Of a stretch of DNA of 64,000 nt, positions 1 through 10,788 are shown piece after piece (the first letter of the stretch is position 1; the number at the start of each line of letters is the position of its first letter). Under the pieces are notes generated by a model. The model was not told the DNA's origin. It worked only from the letters and a program-made list of their open reading frames with translations, and did no database searches. The DNA is taken from positions 16,792,725 through 16,856,724 of the forward strand of contig OY365810.1 of the NCBI GenBank assembly GCA_959347315.1, read 5' to 3'. A program made the position numbers and the translations under genes. Source of the stretch: Bimastos eiseni. Lineage: Eukaryota > Annelida > Clitellata > Crassiclitellata > Lumbricidae.

Positions 1-1301
1 GTATACACATCATTCAGCGCACCTCCTCAATTCGCCTCTAACCAAGTCCACGTTTGGGCCTCATCCCATGACACCTGTGCTGCCGCTGTGCGCGTGTGTT
101 TAGGCCTACAGGATAGATATATGTAGAGAGAGACAGACAGACAGACAGGCAGACAATGCCAGCCCCATTCCGAGGCATGCAGGCATTTCAGTTGGAAGGA
201 ATTGACCGGCGGTGGACTTGAATATGGCACTTCTTGACTGTAGCCCCACTCAATAATGAGTTCAGGTTTGATTGACAAGACAGTGGTAGCTCGCTACTCA
301 GTTTATCGCAAAACTTACCGCCCACATAACTTCTCCTTTAAGCCGGAGACCAATCCCAAGACCATTAATTTCAGACCAAGACCAAGAAACGGGCCTACCC
401 GTAAATTTACAAATTAAGGGCTTACTGTCAAATTAACAACAAATAAGCGAATTGACAATTTGTTAGCTAAAATAGAAGATAGTTCATAGACTCGAAAATA
501 ATACTGCACCTAGGCTAGAACTGGCCTATCTACAAAATCGTTTTTGCTCGATTTGAGATTTTAGCCTAAATTCACTGACTATATGCGCAAGGCGGATGAT
601 GTTGGGAGTTGAATATGTCAATATTATTCTATATAGCGGTCTGACTATGTTGCGTTTTACCGACATTAGAAATTGACGATTAACAATACTAGTAAAATTA
701 GAACTAAAGACGGGTCCGGTCGAGTTGGGTCCTGCGCCTCGTGGGGCGGGTCGAGTCAGATACTTGACTTCGAAAGTCGGGTCGGATTCATTTTTATGGG
801 TCGCGTTGGGTCGGGTCATGAAGATTGAACCAGTATAAAATTCTGTAGGACATGCGAGTCGGGCTCTTACTATCAGAAATTATTTTGCATGAATTTTTTA
901 TGGAGAACGTAAGTTTAGGCAAAAACAAATGGAACAAGCATCTTCAATGATGCGTTCTTAGGATATCAATATTAGTATCGTATAATATGTCGGATTGTCG
1001 ATCTGACTGTGTTGCGTTTCTCGGCATTGGAATTTGACGATAAATATAACATTTTTAGATCAGCACTAAAGGCGTGTTTGATTGGGTCGCCGGTCGGGAC
1101 ATGCATTTCTTGGGTCGGGTCAAGTTTTGCCTTCAGAAGACAGGTCGGGTGGTTTTGGTTTATTTAGGATTGGTTGGGTCGGGTCATGAAAACTGGACTC
1201 ATTGACAACTCTGTGCCTTTCCCTGTTCTGTGCGCGGGTCAAACGGGACTCAAACCGCTACAGTTTCTTTTAAATAAAATGTTTTACGTGAGTCTTTGGC
1301 C
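1..1301. repeat. Repetitive left flank, no gene recognised
   Basis: I see no convincing exon here. Positions about 340-400 resemble the subterminal tract of the GGTCTTGGTCTC-repeat element found at 49135-50047. Positions about 590-830 and 970-1200 are two diverged copies of one sequence, each ending in runs of GGGTCGGGTC-like words, so this looks like an old tandemly duplicated repeat. A gene A transmembrane exon would be expected on this side of the Polinton, but none is visible. Confidence 0.5.
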
Positions 1302-1307
1302 TATAAG

Positions 1308-1637
1308 AGTAGTAGAAGATGTACCATACGGGGCCATTCAACCTAACCATAGGTTAAAACCACTCCCCTAATAGGTTAAAAACTTTTTTTATCCTATAGC
1401 CTAGGTTAAAAAAATCACCAAAAACAACATCAACCTAACCATAGGTTAAAACCAACATCAACCAATAACCAGGAAAAAACGCCAGGAACTTTCCAATAGT
1501 TTCGACATGGCATGCACAAACCTATAGGCATGGTCAAAAACTCCACCTATACTCCCTATAAGTCAAAAGCCAAGGGAATTTCCAAAGTTTTCGATAATGG
1601 GAAATTTCCAAAAGTTTCAACGAGTCAGCAGTTTCGA
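1308..1637 (+). repeat. Left terminal inverted repeat of the Polinton
   Basis: Matches the reverse complement of 10789-11208 with few substitutions, except that it holds one copy of a 91-bp unit present twice on the right. It is rich in AACCTAACCATAGGTT-like words. The integrase stop codon lies only about 10 bp inside its inner edge. Confidence 0.93.
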
Positions 1638-1647
1638 TGATGAGTCA

Positions 1648-2568
1648 TCACACACCAACCAAGTCTTCAGTATCAATCCAAGAATTAAGGGACTCAGGAT
1701 AACCAAGCCATTTCACTAAAGATTTCTTCCCTCGTTTTCTGATTACCTTTTCAATTCTAAATATCTCTTGAGTTGTCTTTTGAAGCTCCTGTTCATAAAA
1801 CGAACCCTGTATTTCCTCACCATTATAATCGGCAATCTTATAAGTTGGTGGATCTGTGTATTGAATTTGAGTAATAGTAACAATTTCTAAAGTCCATCCA
1901 GCTGTAAATCCTTTTTCAAATATTTTCTTCTTCTTAGTTATCCTAACCTTATCTCCAATCTAGAATCTAGGCTTAATGGGTTTTCAGATCTCATCACCGT
2001 ACAAATTCATCCATACGGTCTTTTCATTAATTTTAAAACTAGCCTTAGATAGTGTCATTTTAATAGAAGAATGCCTAGTCTCATTATAATTACTAACCAT
2101 TTCACCCAACACGTCTATATATCTTCTTGTTGAGTTAGTTGTAAAGTACTCAAACATTTTCTCTCGCATCGTTCTGTTCCAGCGCTCAACGACGCAAGAT
2201 TTTTCTTCATTCTCAGTAGAGTACAACTCAACCAAATTCTTTACGTCTTTATTATAAAATTCTTTACCTTTATCTACCCATACTTTAATAGGCCTTCTGC
2301 CGCTCTCGAGTATCTTCACGAAGCCATTAGCGGTAGATTTTCCACTCTTATCATTTAATGGCACGATCCAACCATATTTTGAAAACACATCTATCACGGT
2401 TAACAGGTATTTCACACCATCGTTGTCTTTAGCGAAAGCCTGCATATCGACTAAATCAGCGGCCCATATTTCATCTATCCCACTAACGTACACTTTCCTT
2501 TCTTTAAAACGTCTTAGTAGTGGTTTTTGTAATTCATCCGCGAGTTGGTCGGTCCATTTCAGATCGGG
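1648..2568 (-). pseudogene. Polinton integrase (retroviral-type DDE) with C-terminal chromodomain
   Basis: Catalyses insertion of the element DNA. The core reads GIDEIWAADLVDMQAF, then VWVDKGKEFYN, then CVVERWNRT, giving the three acidic residues of the DDE site. Downstream, in the same frame, is an SH3/chromodomain-like tail with RIEKVIRKRGKKSLVKWLGY and a tryptophan near its end, as in Polinton integrases. The frame is broken by TGA at 1984-1986 and TAG at 1960-1962, between core and chromodomain. The spacing between the second Asp and the Glu looks short, suggesting a small deletion. No HHCC zinc finger is visible. Coding continues upstream of the first usable start at 2493 to about 2568, next to the PLA2-like gene. 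Confidence 0.9.
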
Positions 2569-2576
2569 TTGTAATT

Positions 2577-3081
2577 TTAGGCTTTTTTAAAACCTAATCC
2601 GAGACTAGTTTTAGTAGATAATATAGGTTTGACTATAGCCCTCTCAAATCTCTCTCGTAAGCTTGGATTAGGTATATTATTCAAGTCATTAATCATTGCT
2701 CTATCGGCGACATTCCTAGAAGCTGTATCAGAGTGCTGGTTGTAAGCTAAATCATGATAATATGCAGCGTTATCGACTTTATCAAAGGGTTTAGACCAAT
2801 CTTTAGGAGTTCCATCAGGATTCAGCCGCAAATCCAGTCTAGTTCCAGGACCCGTAAACTGATGTCCTGGTAAATGCATCTCACCTGGAAATTTAACCCA
2901 TGGTAACTTAATACCGCTAGTAACCGAATTTAGAGATCCAACTAGATCGCCACCTTGTGCTGCTTTCACGAACTGTGTCTTTGTTTTTCCACAAACATCT
3001 AATCATTGACCTTCCATTCTTCGTTATAACATTTTGAATATTTTTGGTTTCAGTATGAGTTTTACACTTTACGCAATACAT
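2577..3081 (-). pseudogene. Zinc-ribbon / parvovirus-type phospholipase A2-like protein
   Basis: Homologous to the PLA2-like proteins of Polintons and adintoviruses, related to the parvovirus VP1 unique region, which acts on membranes during entry. The sequence shows a GPGTRLD calcium-loop-like motif and VDNAAYYHDLAY with the His-Asp catalytic pair, in an ORF at 2577-2969. An ATG at 3081 opens a short Cys-rich N-terminal segment (CxxC followed by further Cys residues) that looks like a zinc ribbon. It sits in a different frame from the PLA2 part, so there is a frameshift near 2975-2990. The gene is divergent from the capsid gene on the other side of the palindrome. Confidence 0.85.
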
Positions 3082-3161
3082 TTTAAATACAGTTAGATAT
3101 ATTTAAAATAGAAGTAAAAAAAATTTTTTCGTGGAACAACATATTATCCAAGAGATTCAAT

Positions 3162-3185
3162 AACCCTCTTCAGTATAAGAGGGTT
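3162..3185. repeat. Short hairpin between divergent Polinton genes
   Basis: A perfect 9-bp inverted repeat, AACCCTCTT / AAGAGGGTT, with a 6-nt loop. It lies in the gap between the minus-strand PLA2-like gene and the plus-strand capsid gene. Function is unknown. Confidence 0.6.
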
Positions 3186-3199
3186 AATCGTAGGAAATT

Positions 3200-3243
3200 G
3201 TTGGGATATTTCAATAGACCTAGGTCTATTGAAATATCCCAAC
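3200..3243. repeat. Perfect 44-bp palindrome at the 5' edge of the capsid frame
   Basis: Every base pairs with its partner around the centre CCTAGG, with no spacer. The right arm is the start of the surviving capsid reading frame, so the left arm is an inverted copy of coding sequence. This fits a fold-back or inversion breakpoint that removed the N-terminal half of the capsid gene. Confidence 0.9.
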
Positions 3244-4167
3244 GACTTTGCTCTTGCTCAAGGACTTAATCAATTATGGACTAAAGACACAGCCGCAACT
3301 GCTGTTACAAACGATAACACGGGTTTCGCGAAAAGACAAGCGTATCTCATTAGGAAACCAACTGCAAAGGGTACATTTAGCTTCATTGTGCCTCTGAAGT
3401 ACATTTTTGGATTCTGTGAGGATTACGATAAGGTAGTCTCCGGTATGAAGCAGACTTTAACTCTCGTTCGCAAACCCGACAGCGATGCTATTTTTAGGGA
3501 AAATGCAACGGCGGCTGGCAAAGTCAGCCTCAGTATAATTTCATGGTTTGTGCCGCACGTTCAAGCGTCTGATATGGAAAGAGTGCAGCAGTATAAAACG
3601 ATCGAAGCAAAGGCAACATTAACAGTTGCCTATCGAGCTCATCTTTGCGATACCATATCGGTTCCTGCATCAACAACATTTAGTTGGCGACTTAGCGCAA
3701 AGACAGCGCCCGAAAAACCGAGGTACATCATAGTTGGATTTCAAACGAATCAAAGCGGTAATCAAGAGGCTAATCCATCAATTTTCGATCATTGCGATAT
3801 CAAGAACATGTAAGTGATGATGAACCAGGAAAGATATCCAGCGGTCGACTACAACCTCTCATTCCCGAATCAACAATTTTCTAGAGCTTATAGGGATGCG
3901 GTGACTTTTAGCGACAAATTCTATGGAATGGACCAGTTGGTAACTCAGAGCAACATCACTCCAGCTGACTACAAAGACCTACATCCGCTATTCGTTTTCG
4001 ATGTAAGTAAGCAATCTGAACAGCTAAAGTCATATGTTGTAGACATCCAGCTCAAGGCTACTTTCAATGCCGCGGTGCCGGCTGGAACGGAAGCTTATGT
4101 AGTCGTCATTTCGGATAAATTGTTATACTTCCAATCAGACGGTCAGAAGATGAACGTAGTATATTAA
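3229..4167 (+). pseudogene. Polinton major capsid protein, double jelly-roll, N-terminally truncated
   Basis: Forms the icosahedral shell in this virus-like lineage. The translation resembles the C-terminal part of double-jelly-roll proteins common in invertebrate genomes, with segments such as GFCEDYDKVV and FSDKFYGMDQL. One frame runs from 3229 to 4167 but is split by TAA at 3811-3813. There is no ATG at the beginning: the first usable codon is TTG. The open frame runs upstream without an ATG through the palindrome at 3200-3243. At about 313 codons it is well short of a full double jelly roll, so the first barrel is mostly missing. It is the first of three plus-strand frames in the element. 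Confidence 0.8.
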
Positions 4168-4542
4168 AGAAACTATTTTCTATTATTAAAAGAACATGAA
4201 ACTTTCACAGCTGAAATCGTTAATGAAGGAACATGGAATAAAGTCTAGTTATATGAACAAACCATAAATGTTAAGATACTCGTTGAGAAGGGTGTTTTAC
4301 CGGAATCAAAATTGCCTAAACCAGGGAAGGAGAAAAGGCAAGCATTACCCAAGTACGAGTATTTAAAAACTATTAGAAATAATCCTATAAGCGCTGAAAT
4401 CCTAGACAAAGACACTAACGAAGCTGTCACGTACTCATCGTTGTATAAGGCGAGCATGACTTTAAAAACCAGTATGAACACGCTGAAGGTTTATAATGGT
4501 AGAGTCTGGAGAAATCGATATGAGATTAACATACTAACATAA
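4168..4542 (+). pseudogene. Small Polinton ORF of unknown function
   Basis: Directly follows the capsid stop in the same frame. It is open apart from TAG at 4246-4248 and ends at 4542. The product is Lys-rich and basic, with a KEKRQALPKYEYLK segment, and has no ATG near its start. I do not recognise a family. Position after the capsid suggests a virion-associated or core protein, but that is inference from context only. Confidence 0.5.
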
Positions 4543-4597
4543 AGTTTTATCCAGCTACGTAAAATGGAAACTCGTAAAATTTTTAGATTTTGAAACT

Positions 4598-4855
4598 TTG
4601 GTAGAAGACGTAGTTTTTACTGTTAAAACGAAGCAATATTTATATGGCACAGAAAGATATTTTTACCTGATAACGGTAGTGGCGCCGGATGAAACAGAAC
4701 ACTACATGAGCATATACGGGGAGCCCCTGCTCAGCAAGTTGCAAACGAACAAGACATTTACTTTCATGAAAACGAAGATAGAAACGGAGTCGGGATGGAT
4801 CCCGTCGTTGATCATAGTATTTAGAGATAACGGTGTTGTTGAACTTGAGGTTTAA
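4598..4855 (+). CDS. Small Polinton ORF of unknown function
   Basis: An intact 85-codon frame with a TTG at its first possible start. The product alternates hydrophobic and charged residues (YFYLITVVAPDE, SLIIVFRDNGVVELEV), as expected for a small beta-rich domain. No known motif was recognised. It is the last plus-strand frame before the convergent minus-strand fiber gene. It may be the 3' part of a longer gene, since no ATG precedes it in frame nearby. Confidence 0.45.
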   Translation: MVEDVVFTVKTKQYLYGTERYFYLITVVAPDETEHYMSIYGEPLLSKLQTNKTFTFMKTKIETESGWIPSLIIVFRDNGVVELEV

Positions 4856-5012
4856 ATTTTCAATGAGAATATTCATTGAAAATCTTAGTCATCGTACACG
4901 AATAACTGCATCACGCTTAATCCAGGCCTGCCCGGTTCAGCTTGTTCACAATACAACATGTAAGATGTGTATTTTCCTACGGAATCGATTAAAAATTCTT
5001 GATAAGTATTTC

Positions 5013-6080
5013 CTAAGTAGGATTAGGCGCAGTGTATAAAATATTCCAACTTCCTGAGTTGTTAGCTCCTTCTATCCTCCAATCAAAAATCCTTTCGGAG
5101 GATTTATTCCTTCCTTTCAATCCAATCTTCCAGATTCTTACAGGTGTTGAACACTTGATAGTTAAAAAGAATTGACTGTTGACGTTAGACACCCATTCGC
5201 CTTCGTCTTTGAACGCATTGAAGGCTTTGTTATTTTGATATTCAGAAGTGGCGATCGCTTCAAACCCATAATTACTAGTATTCAAAGTTAATCTGGGAAC
5301 GTGACTGACGTGACATTTTCTTCCGAGTGTTATATCAGTAAGAGTAGGAATCCACTGTAACATCCCAATACCCGTCCATTCCTCCCCATCGCTTGTGGAT
5401 ATAATATGAAATCGCCATTAAACGTAATTAGACGATGCTGGAAATGTAAATTTGTTCAAAACTCCTGCATCGAGGACATCCGTTTTAGGACTTAGAATAT
5501 CTGTAAATATTATTCCATCATTACTCGCTTGAACTTTCCATTTAGTAATACGTGTGTTTAATACTGTGCTAGCAATGATGTAGAAACCCGACATAGACAA
5601 AGGAACGGGATATTTAATCTGTAACCAAACATCAGTTACTGTATCGGCTATCCAACATTCGGGGGCATGACAAGCGTTTTGAAGCGCTTTCCACGGTTCA
5701 AAGTTATACTCAGCCGCTATGCGATATTCGCTAGCACTAGCTTCGTAAATAAAACCGTTTATCGTCGTTACATTCGAAGTCATGGTAGGTGCTGCAGTCA
5801 CGTATAGTCTCGCGTTATCAGTGGTAGTATTATTCGATATAGCTTGGTTGACTAAGGTTTCAACTTGACCAAAACTCGCGACCTGGCTAGCTAAGACTGG
5901 TGGATGAATGTCAGTCGGTAGACCTCTTATCATATTACCATTTATATTTAAATCACCATCCATATCGTTCGTTCCATCTCTTTTTAGAAATGTATTACTC
6001 GCTTGAGATAGAGTAACACCTCCAGGAACTATTCTTTGAGTTGATCCAATATCAGTTCGTCCAAATTTATCGACAGGCCT
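5013..6080 (-). pseudogene. Fiber-like protein with two discoidin-like domains
   Basis: Probably a surface attachment protein. The N-terminal part reads FLKRDGTNDMDGDLNINGN, the kind of linker seen in phage and Polinton fiber proteins. Two beta-sandwich segments follow that resemble F5/8-type C (discoidin) carbohydrate-binding domains: one contains WLQIKYPVPLSMSGFYI, and the other ends in WKIGLKGRNKSSERIFDW. One frame runs from about 6080 to 5013, broken only by TAA at 5418-5420 between the domains. No ATG is seen above 5963, and the frame runs into a (TA)n tract at 6085. The domain assignment rests on pattern, not a search. Confidence 0.6.
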
Positions 6081-6082
6081 TT

Positions 6083-6084
<2 letters not shown>

Positions 6085-6112
<28 letters not shown>
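6085..6112. repeat. (TA)n microsatellite inside the Polinton
   Basis: About 14 TA units followed by a short TTA run. It lies between the fiber and protease genes and blurs the 5' end of the fiber frame. Confidence 0.9.
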
Positions 6113-6117
<5 letters not shown>

Positions 6118-6126
6118 TATTATTAT

Positions 6127-6548
6127 TTAATGCAATTCGTTTATAACTTCTTGAAATTTACATCCATCGTTGATCGTCTTCTTCAATACATACAGAAATG
6201 ACTACACTTCACTTGGCCGTCTGGTTGTATTCGCTCACTGTTATAAAACAGCGGTCTTTGTAGATAATTTATCAATTCCGTAGGAGGAGGTAGCCCATAG
6301 CTGTCGAAATAAATTTTATCATTAGCGTGCTTGATCCAACACGTCCAATGCGTTCCTTTACCATCAGAATCGTCAAGATTGAGAATTCCGCACTCGTTCG
6401 CTCTTGGCTTCTTCGGCAGTTCATCTCTTAGAAATACTCCTCTGAAATTATTTATGTTTAGTTTTTTAGCCGCTTCAATTAGATCCACGTTCGATAAAGC
6501 AATATTGGCTAGCGTTACACCCTCGACATCGATTTGTTTAACACTCAT
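6127..6548 (-). pseudogene. Adenain-type cysteine protease (virion maturation)
   Basis: Cleaves capsid precursors in adenoviruses and Polintons. The sequence shows the His in GTHWTCW, the Asp in YFDSYG and the Cys in KCSHFC, in the family order. The ATG at 6548 is 1 nt after the polymerase stop codon (6550-6552). The main frame stops at 6183 just after the catalytic Cys. The remaining 20 or so C-terminal residues can be followed in another frame to a stop at 6127, so a small deletion has shifted the frame. Confidence 0.82.
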
Positions 6549-6549
6549 T

Positions 6550-9500
6550 TTATATTAGAGAATAATGTCCATATGCTAACGTGTGGACGCCATCTTGCTG
6601 AATCACTCGTTTGTCATCGTCGGCTGAGAGAGCCACCTTGTTGACTTCTTCGGTGTAGATATCGTGAAGATGCGATCGAATGACATTCATCTTTCTCGAT
6701 TGGTGAATAAGCAGTCTTTGCAGTCTTTGTGAGTGATAGATTTCTTGACGACATTCTTCCTGACGCCTTTACATTTCTTGTGATCTACTCCAGCCATCTT
6801 GTATGAATACAGCTTCGATCTTAAACCTACAAACTCTTCAATCTGTTTTCCAGCTGCTTCGTCTTTGAACACGCCAATGACCTTTTTTATTAATCCCAGT
6901 TTCTATACCAGAGGGGTGGTCTTTAGGATAGTCGCTAGTGTCGAACCTGCTTCTAATGTCTGAAGCTATATCAGCGTAGAAGTCTTCGGTTTTAATTTCA
7001 TAAGCCAGAGAATCTGTATATGTAAAACGTAATATTGCTCTATCATCAAACTTTTTCTTGATGTAATTATAATGAAAATCATACATTATTGTCTAACTCA
7101 AGTCTAAAATACACATACCAAGATATATATAGGCTTATTGTAAAATAGCTTCGTCCGTTTCATGTGAATGGCAATTAGATTTTCATCAAAAATAGTTCGA
7201 GTGTCGTAACTCGTTCTCGCTGCTAGTTTTATGGCTTGCTTCTCGCTAGAAACCAGTTTTATATCTACGTGAGCCTCTATGTTCTCCAACGTCTTCCAAA
7301 ACACATTATTGTTCATTAGTTTGAAAAAGTCTTTCTCGAAATCGTTGGTGGCTCTGGTCCTTAGGTTGGTATTTAGATCTATATATTTTTTCAGCCAGGC
7401 ACTTTCTTCAAATATAATTCCACGGTCAATTTTGGTAATCTTCAAGCCTAGGCCTTCATACAACATTAAATTTTCATAATGGACTATATATTTTACTTTA
7501 TCACACAGGTTTGGTATAAGTTTTGCTACATCTGATTCTTTGACCTTAACACTCTCTGGAGCAAGAGGAAAGTCATTGTGAAGATCGTGAAAATCTCTCT
7601 GATATTCCAAGTCTACCTCTAATATAGATGGCGTTTCTCTCCAGTCGTTTAGCTCATCATTACCCATCCACTGAAACCTATGAGTTGGTAGATTCTTACA
7701 CATCGCCCATCCGTACGAATTGTTCGCGTCTAAATAGGTTATAAATGTTGAAGACTTGCTATCGTCAAACGCTGGCATGTACTTATTGTTTGCCTGCCCA
7801 TAACGATGTGAAATGGTGCTAACACCGCCTCTTATCCCATGCTTAACCATTGGTATCATATCATAATCGCTCAACAATTCCAACTCTACTCCAGTCAACT
7901 TTAATGCGGCGTCTCAAGCAAGACCTGGAGAAGTATAATACCAAGCGGGATCTAGACCATAGTTTTCGCAGCAAACATCTCTAAAATTTTCAAACACGTC
8001 AGCGAGCAGGAGAACATCACTCACGTTATATATATGGTGGTATTCTCTAAACGTTTTAAATCCGAATTCATTCCATACCATCTGTGCGTGGTTGTAGTCT
8101 TCGTCACTAATGTCTGAGTCGTTATGTTTCGAATAGAATGCTGACTTTGATGGTAGTTCTGTTTCATTCAATCAATCGATCGATGGAATTAATAAAATCG
8201 TAGGGGTATAAACCTTTTCTAAGCAAGAGATCAAGCTGATTACCAGTATAGTGTTTGCTTATATTCGTACACTGATCTTTGCTCAGGTTCTTCGATAAAG
8301 CGTCGAGACTCGATGCCATGAATCTAAAACTATCGATGAAACGTAATTCGCGTTTAACCTCTACTTCCTTATTTTCTTTATTTACAAACTTATCGACTAC
8401 AACTTCTCTGCTAAATGAGATGTACTTTTCTTCGTTGCAGGGAATGCAGTTAATCTGTTCGTTATCATCACCTCGTAATTTCTTTACGAATAGATGACTG
8501 TCATAACCGGATAGATTATGGAACAATACTGGGAAAAACTTGGGGACTTTATAGTTTAGATTACTTACAATTCTTATGAGCGGCGCTTCTATATTTTCCA
8601 ATGAAATGGCAGTGGTCTCTAACTCGATCATCACCCAGTTCGCCTTCGCATATGTGACAAACTGTAGCCGAGTCGTAAGCGCCTGATCTTTCTTTCCGAA
8701 TATAATTTTCCTTGGAAATTTAAATCGATTATAAATATCTTTTATATTATCTATAAGACTGTCTATAAATATCTGTGCTACATCATCGTCTTCGCTCTCC
8801 TCTGTGAACGTTATGGGGGCTTGTGAATATAGATCATCATCAAAACATTTTATATAATAACAGCAAGAACTTGGAACGTGTTTTTGATATTTGTTGGTGT
8901 AGGACATGCTGAGATCTGGTTGACAAGTGTCTATAGGTTTAATAAAACTTTCAAAGTCTGCATACACTAGAAACGGAACTCTCATATTTCTAAAATAATT
9001 TTTAAACTTTATCATAGTCCCTGGTTCGGGGAGTTCTATCTTTTGTGCCTCGTGCTGGAAACTATACTCGGCGTGTTTTTTTAATGAATCGATTCTACTG
9101 AATCCTATTAAGCATCTTTTACAATAGTGCATTGAATTAAGAGATTTGTTCGTTCGGGCAACCATCAGTCTGTTAAAATTCTTTATCCAACAATAGTGTT
9201 TCTTTTCTCCATCAGAAATGAGTATTAGATCTACACACCTATCGTTCTCATGCTTTGATAAATATAGTGGGAATAGGTTAACATCTTTCTCACGACCAAA
9301 AACATTAATACTAATATTATTATTTTTCTCAAACTTACTTATCACATTAGCATCCGCTGCTACTGGGAATTCGATACCGGACCAATTAAGCTCCTCAGAC
9401 TGTCTTATTAATTCTTTCGTAATTCTTTCTGGATGGTTTTCAACTGGGTTTAAGGCTCTCGTCACACACCACTTGAAGCATTCTTCATCTTTGTTCGTCA

Positions 9501-10508
9501 TATTGATTATAGCCTCTTTTCTCGCTAACTCCTTCGGTAGTGGGATGTAAGAACTACCTTTCAACGGTTTATAAACAACGGAGTTGATATTTTATTTTTG
9601 AACCGCTCTGAGTCTCCAGTTACTACCGCGCATCTGGAAGGCAGCCATCGACTCAATAATTTTATCTTTCGCGCTGTTATAAATTTCATTTACATCGGTG
9701 GAGTCTAGAATCACCTCAGTCCTTGAAACGAATGGAAAATCTGTGGAATCTACTTCTCCAGACTTCATGTCAACGCGCTCTATTGTGCAGGTAAGGACAA
9801 AGTTGACCTTTGTCTTGCGATTTCTAGACAAAGGGTCTTCCAGTTGTGGTTGAGCTGCTTTAGAAAAGATGTGGCGTCAATTCCGCTTGCGCCTTCGACC
9901 GTGTATTGTTTCGTGAAGCCCTTGATAGCTATAGCCGTCTCTTTTATTTCGCGTGTTTTCATAGGAATTTTACCGAATATAGAATTCACTTTGGCTTTCA
10001 GTGCTTCTAACTTCTCATTCACTATTTTCTTTGGTTCTTTAGGTATATAATTTTCAATCCACCTTGCGAATTTATTAATCGCTGATTTGGTCTTAACGAA
10101 TATTTTTCGTACAGTCGTGGCTGGTACGTGTTCGAGTGTTGGGATTCCAATGTCAGGAACGGGTGCATCAAGCAAACTAGCATTGGTTGAGATTGAGGGT
10201 ACGCTGTGGGCTTCAATTTTACTAATCAAATCCGCTTTTCGTAGTCGTGTATAACCAACCAAACCACTCTGTTTGGCAATTTTTCTTAATTCAATAACAG
10301 TTTTCTTCGAGTATTCCATTTTATATTGTGGTGGCAATTCTTTAAGCTGTTTTGAGAAAATATTTTCATACATTTTATATATACAAGAATATTTTTTATA
10401 ATCAACTAACCTGTTGGCATTAATCCATGCAGCTTCTTTCACGCCATCGTGTGAAAGCACTTCACCAGATCCATGATAGTGTGTTGTATTGCCCATCGTC
10501 GTCTGCAC
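6550..10508 (-). pseudogene. Protein-primed family B DNA polymerase (pPolB)
   Basis: Replicates the element from protein-primed ends. The long N-terminal region (10508-9780) holds a SAP-like helix pair (IELRKIAKQSGLVGYTRLRK). The exonuclease region follows: FLVYADFES, FHNLSGYDSHLF, and YNVSDVLLLADVFE. Polymerase motif A is YLDANNSYGWAM and motif B lies in MNNNVFWKTLEN. Motif C reads TYTDSLAYE, so the first Asp of DTDS is Tyr. Breaks: a frameshift near 9830, TAA at 9592-9594, a frameshift near 8170, TGA at 7914-7916 (in a Trp position), and frameshifts near 7095, 6850 and 6690. The C-terminus ends at 6550, abutting the protease ATG. Full span is about 1,300 codons. Confidence 0.92.
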
Positions 10509-10788
10509 ATCTAACTTTTTTCACTAGAATATATAGGCCTACATGCAAAACTATAGTAAGTTTACGTTATAATTAGGTCTATAACAGGCCTTCTACTGAG
10601 GATGTGGGTATAGGCTAATATCATATGTGTTGGCGTGCAATGGATCATCGAAACTGTTGTAAAATTCCCGGACCTTTATCGAGTTGGTGCACGGTTTTAA
10701 CCTAATATCCAAGAGGTTTTACATTAGCGTGGTTTTGTCGATGGTTTTAACCAAATTTCCCGGCGTTTTACCTAGAGCTTAGGTTTCG
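10509..10788. other. Polinton subterminal noncoding region
   Basis: No coding seen. It contains degenerate relatives of the inverted-repeat words (GGTTTTAACC, TTTCCCGGCGTTTTACC), which suggests older rearranged TIR-like sequence just inside the right terminal repeat. Confidence 0.5.

Noticed and set aside
1174..1371. 65-codon plus-strand frame at the left Polinton boundary
   Set aside because: It crosses the target duplication and the terminal repeat, so it is a chance frame.
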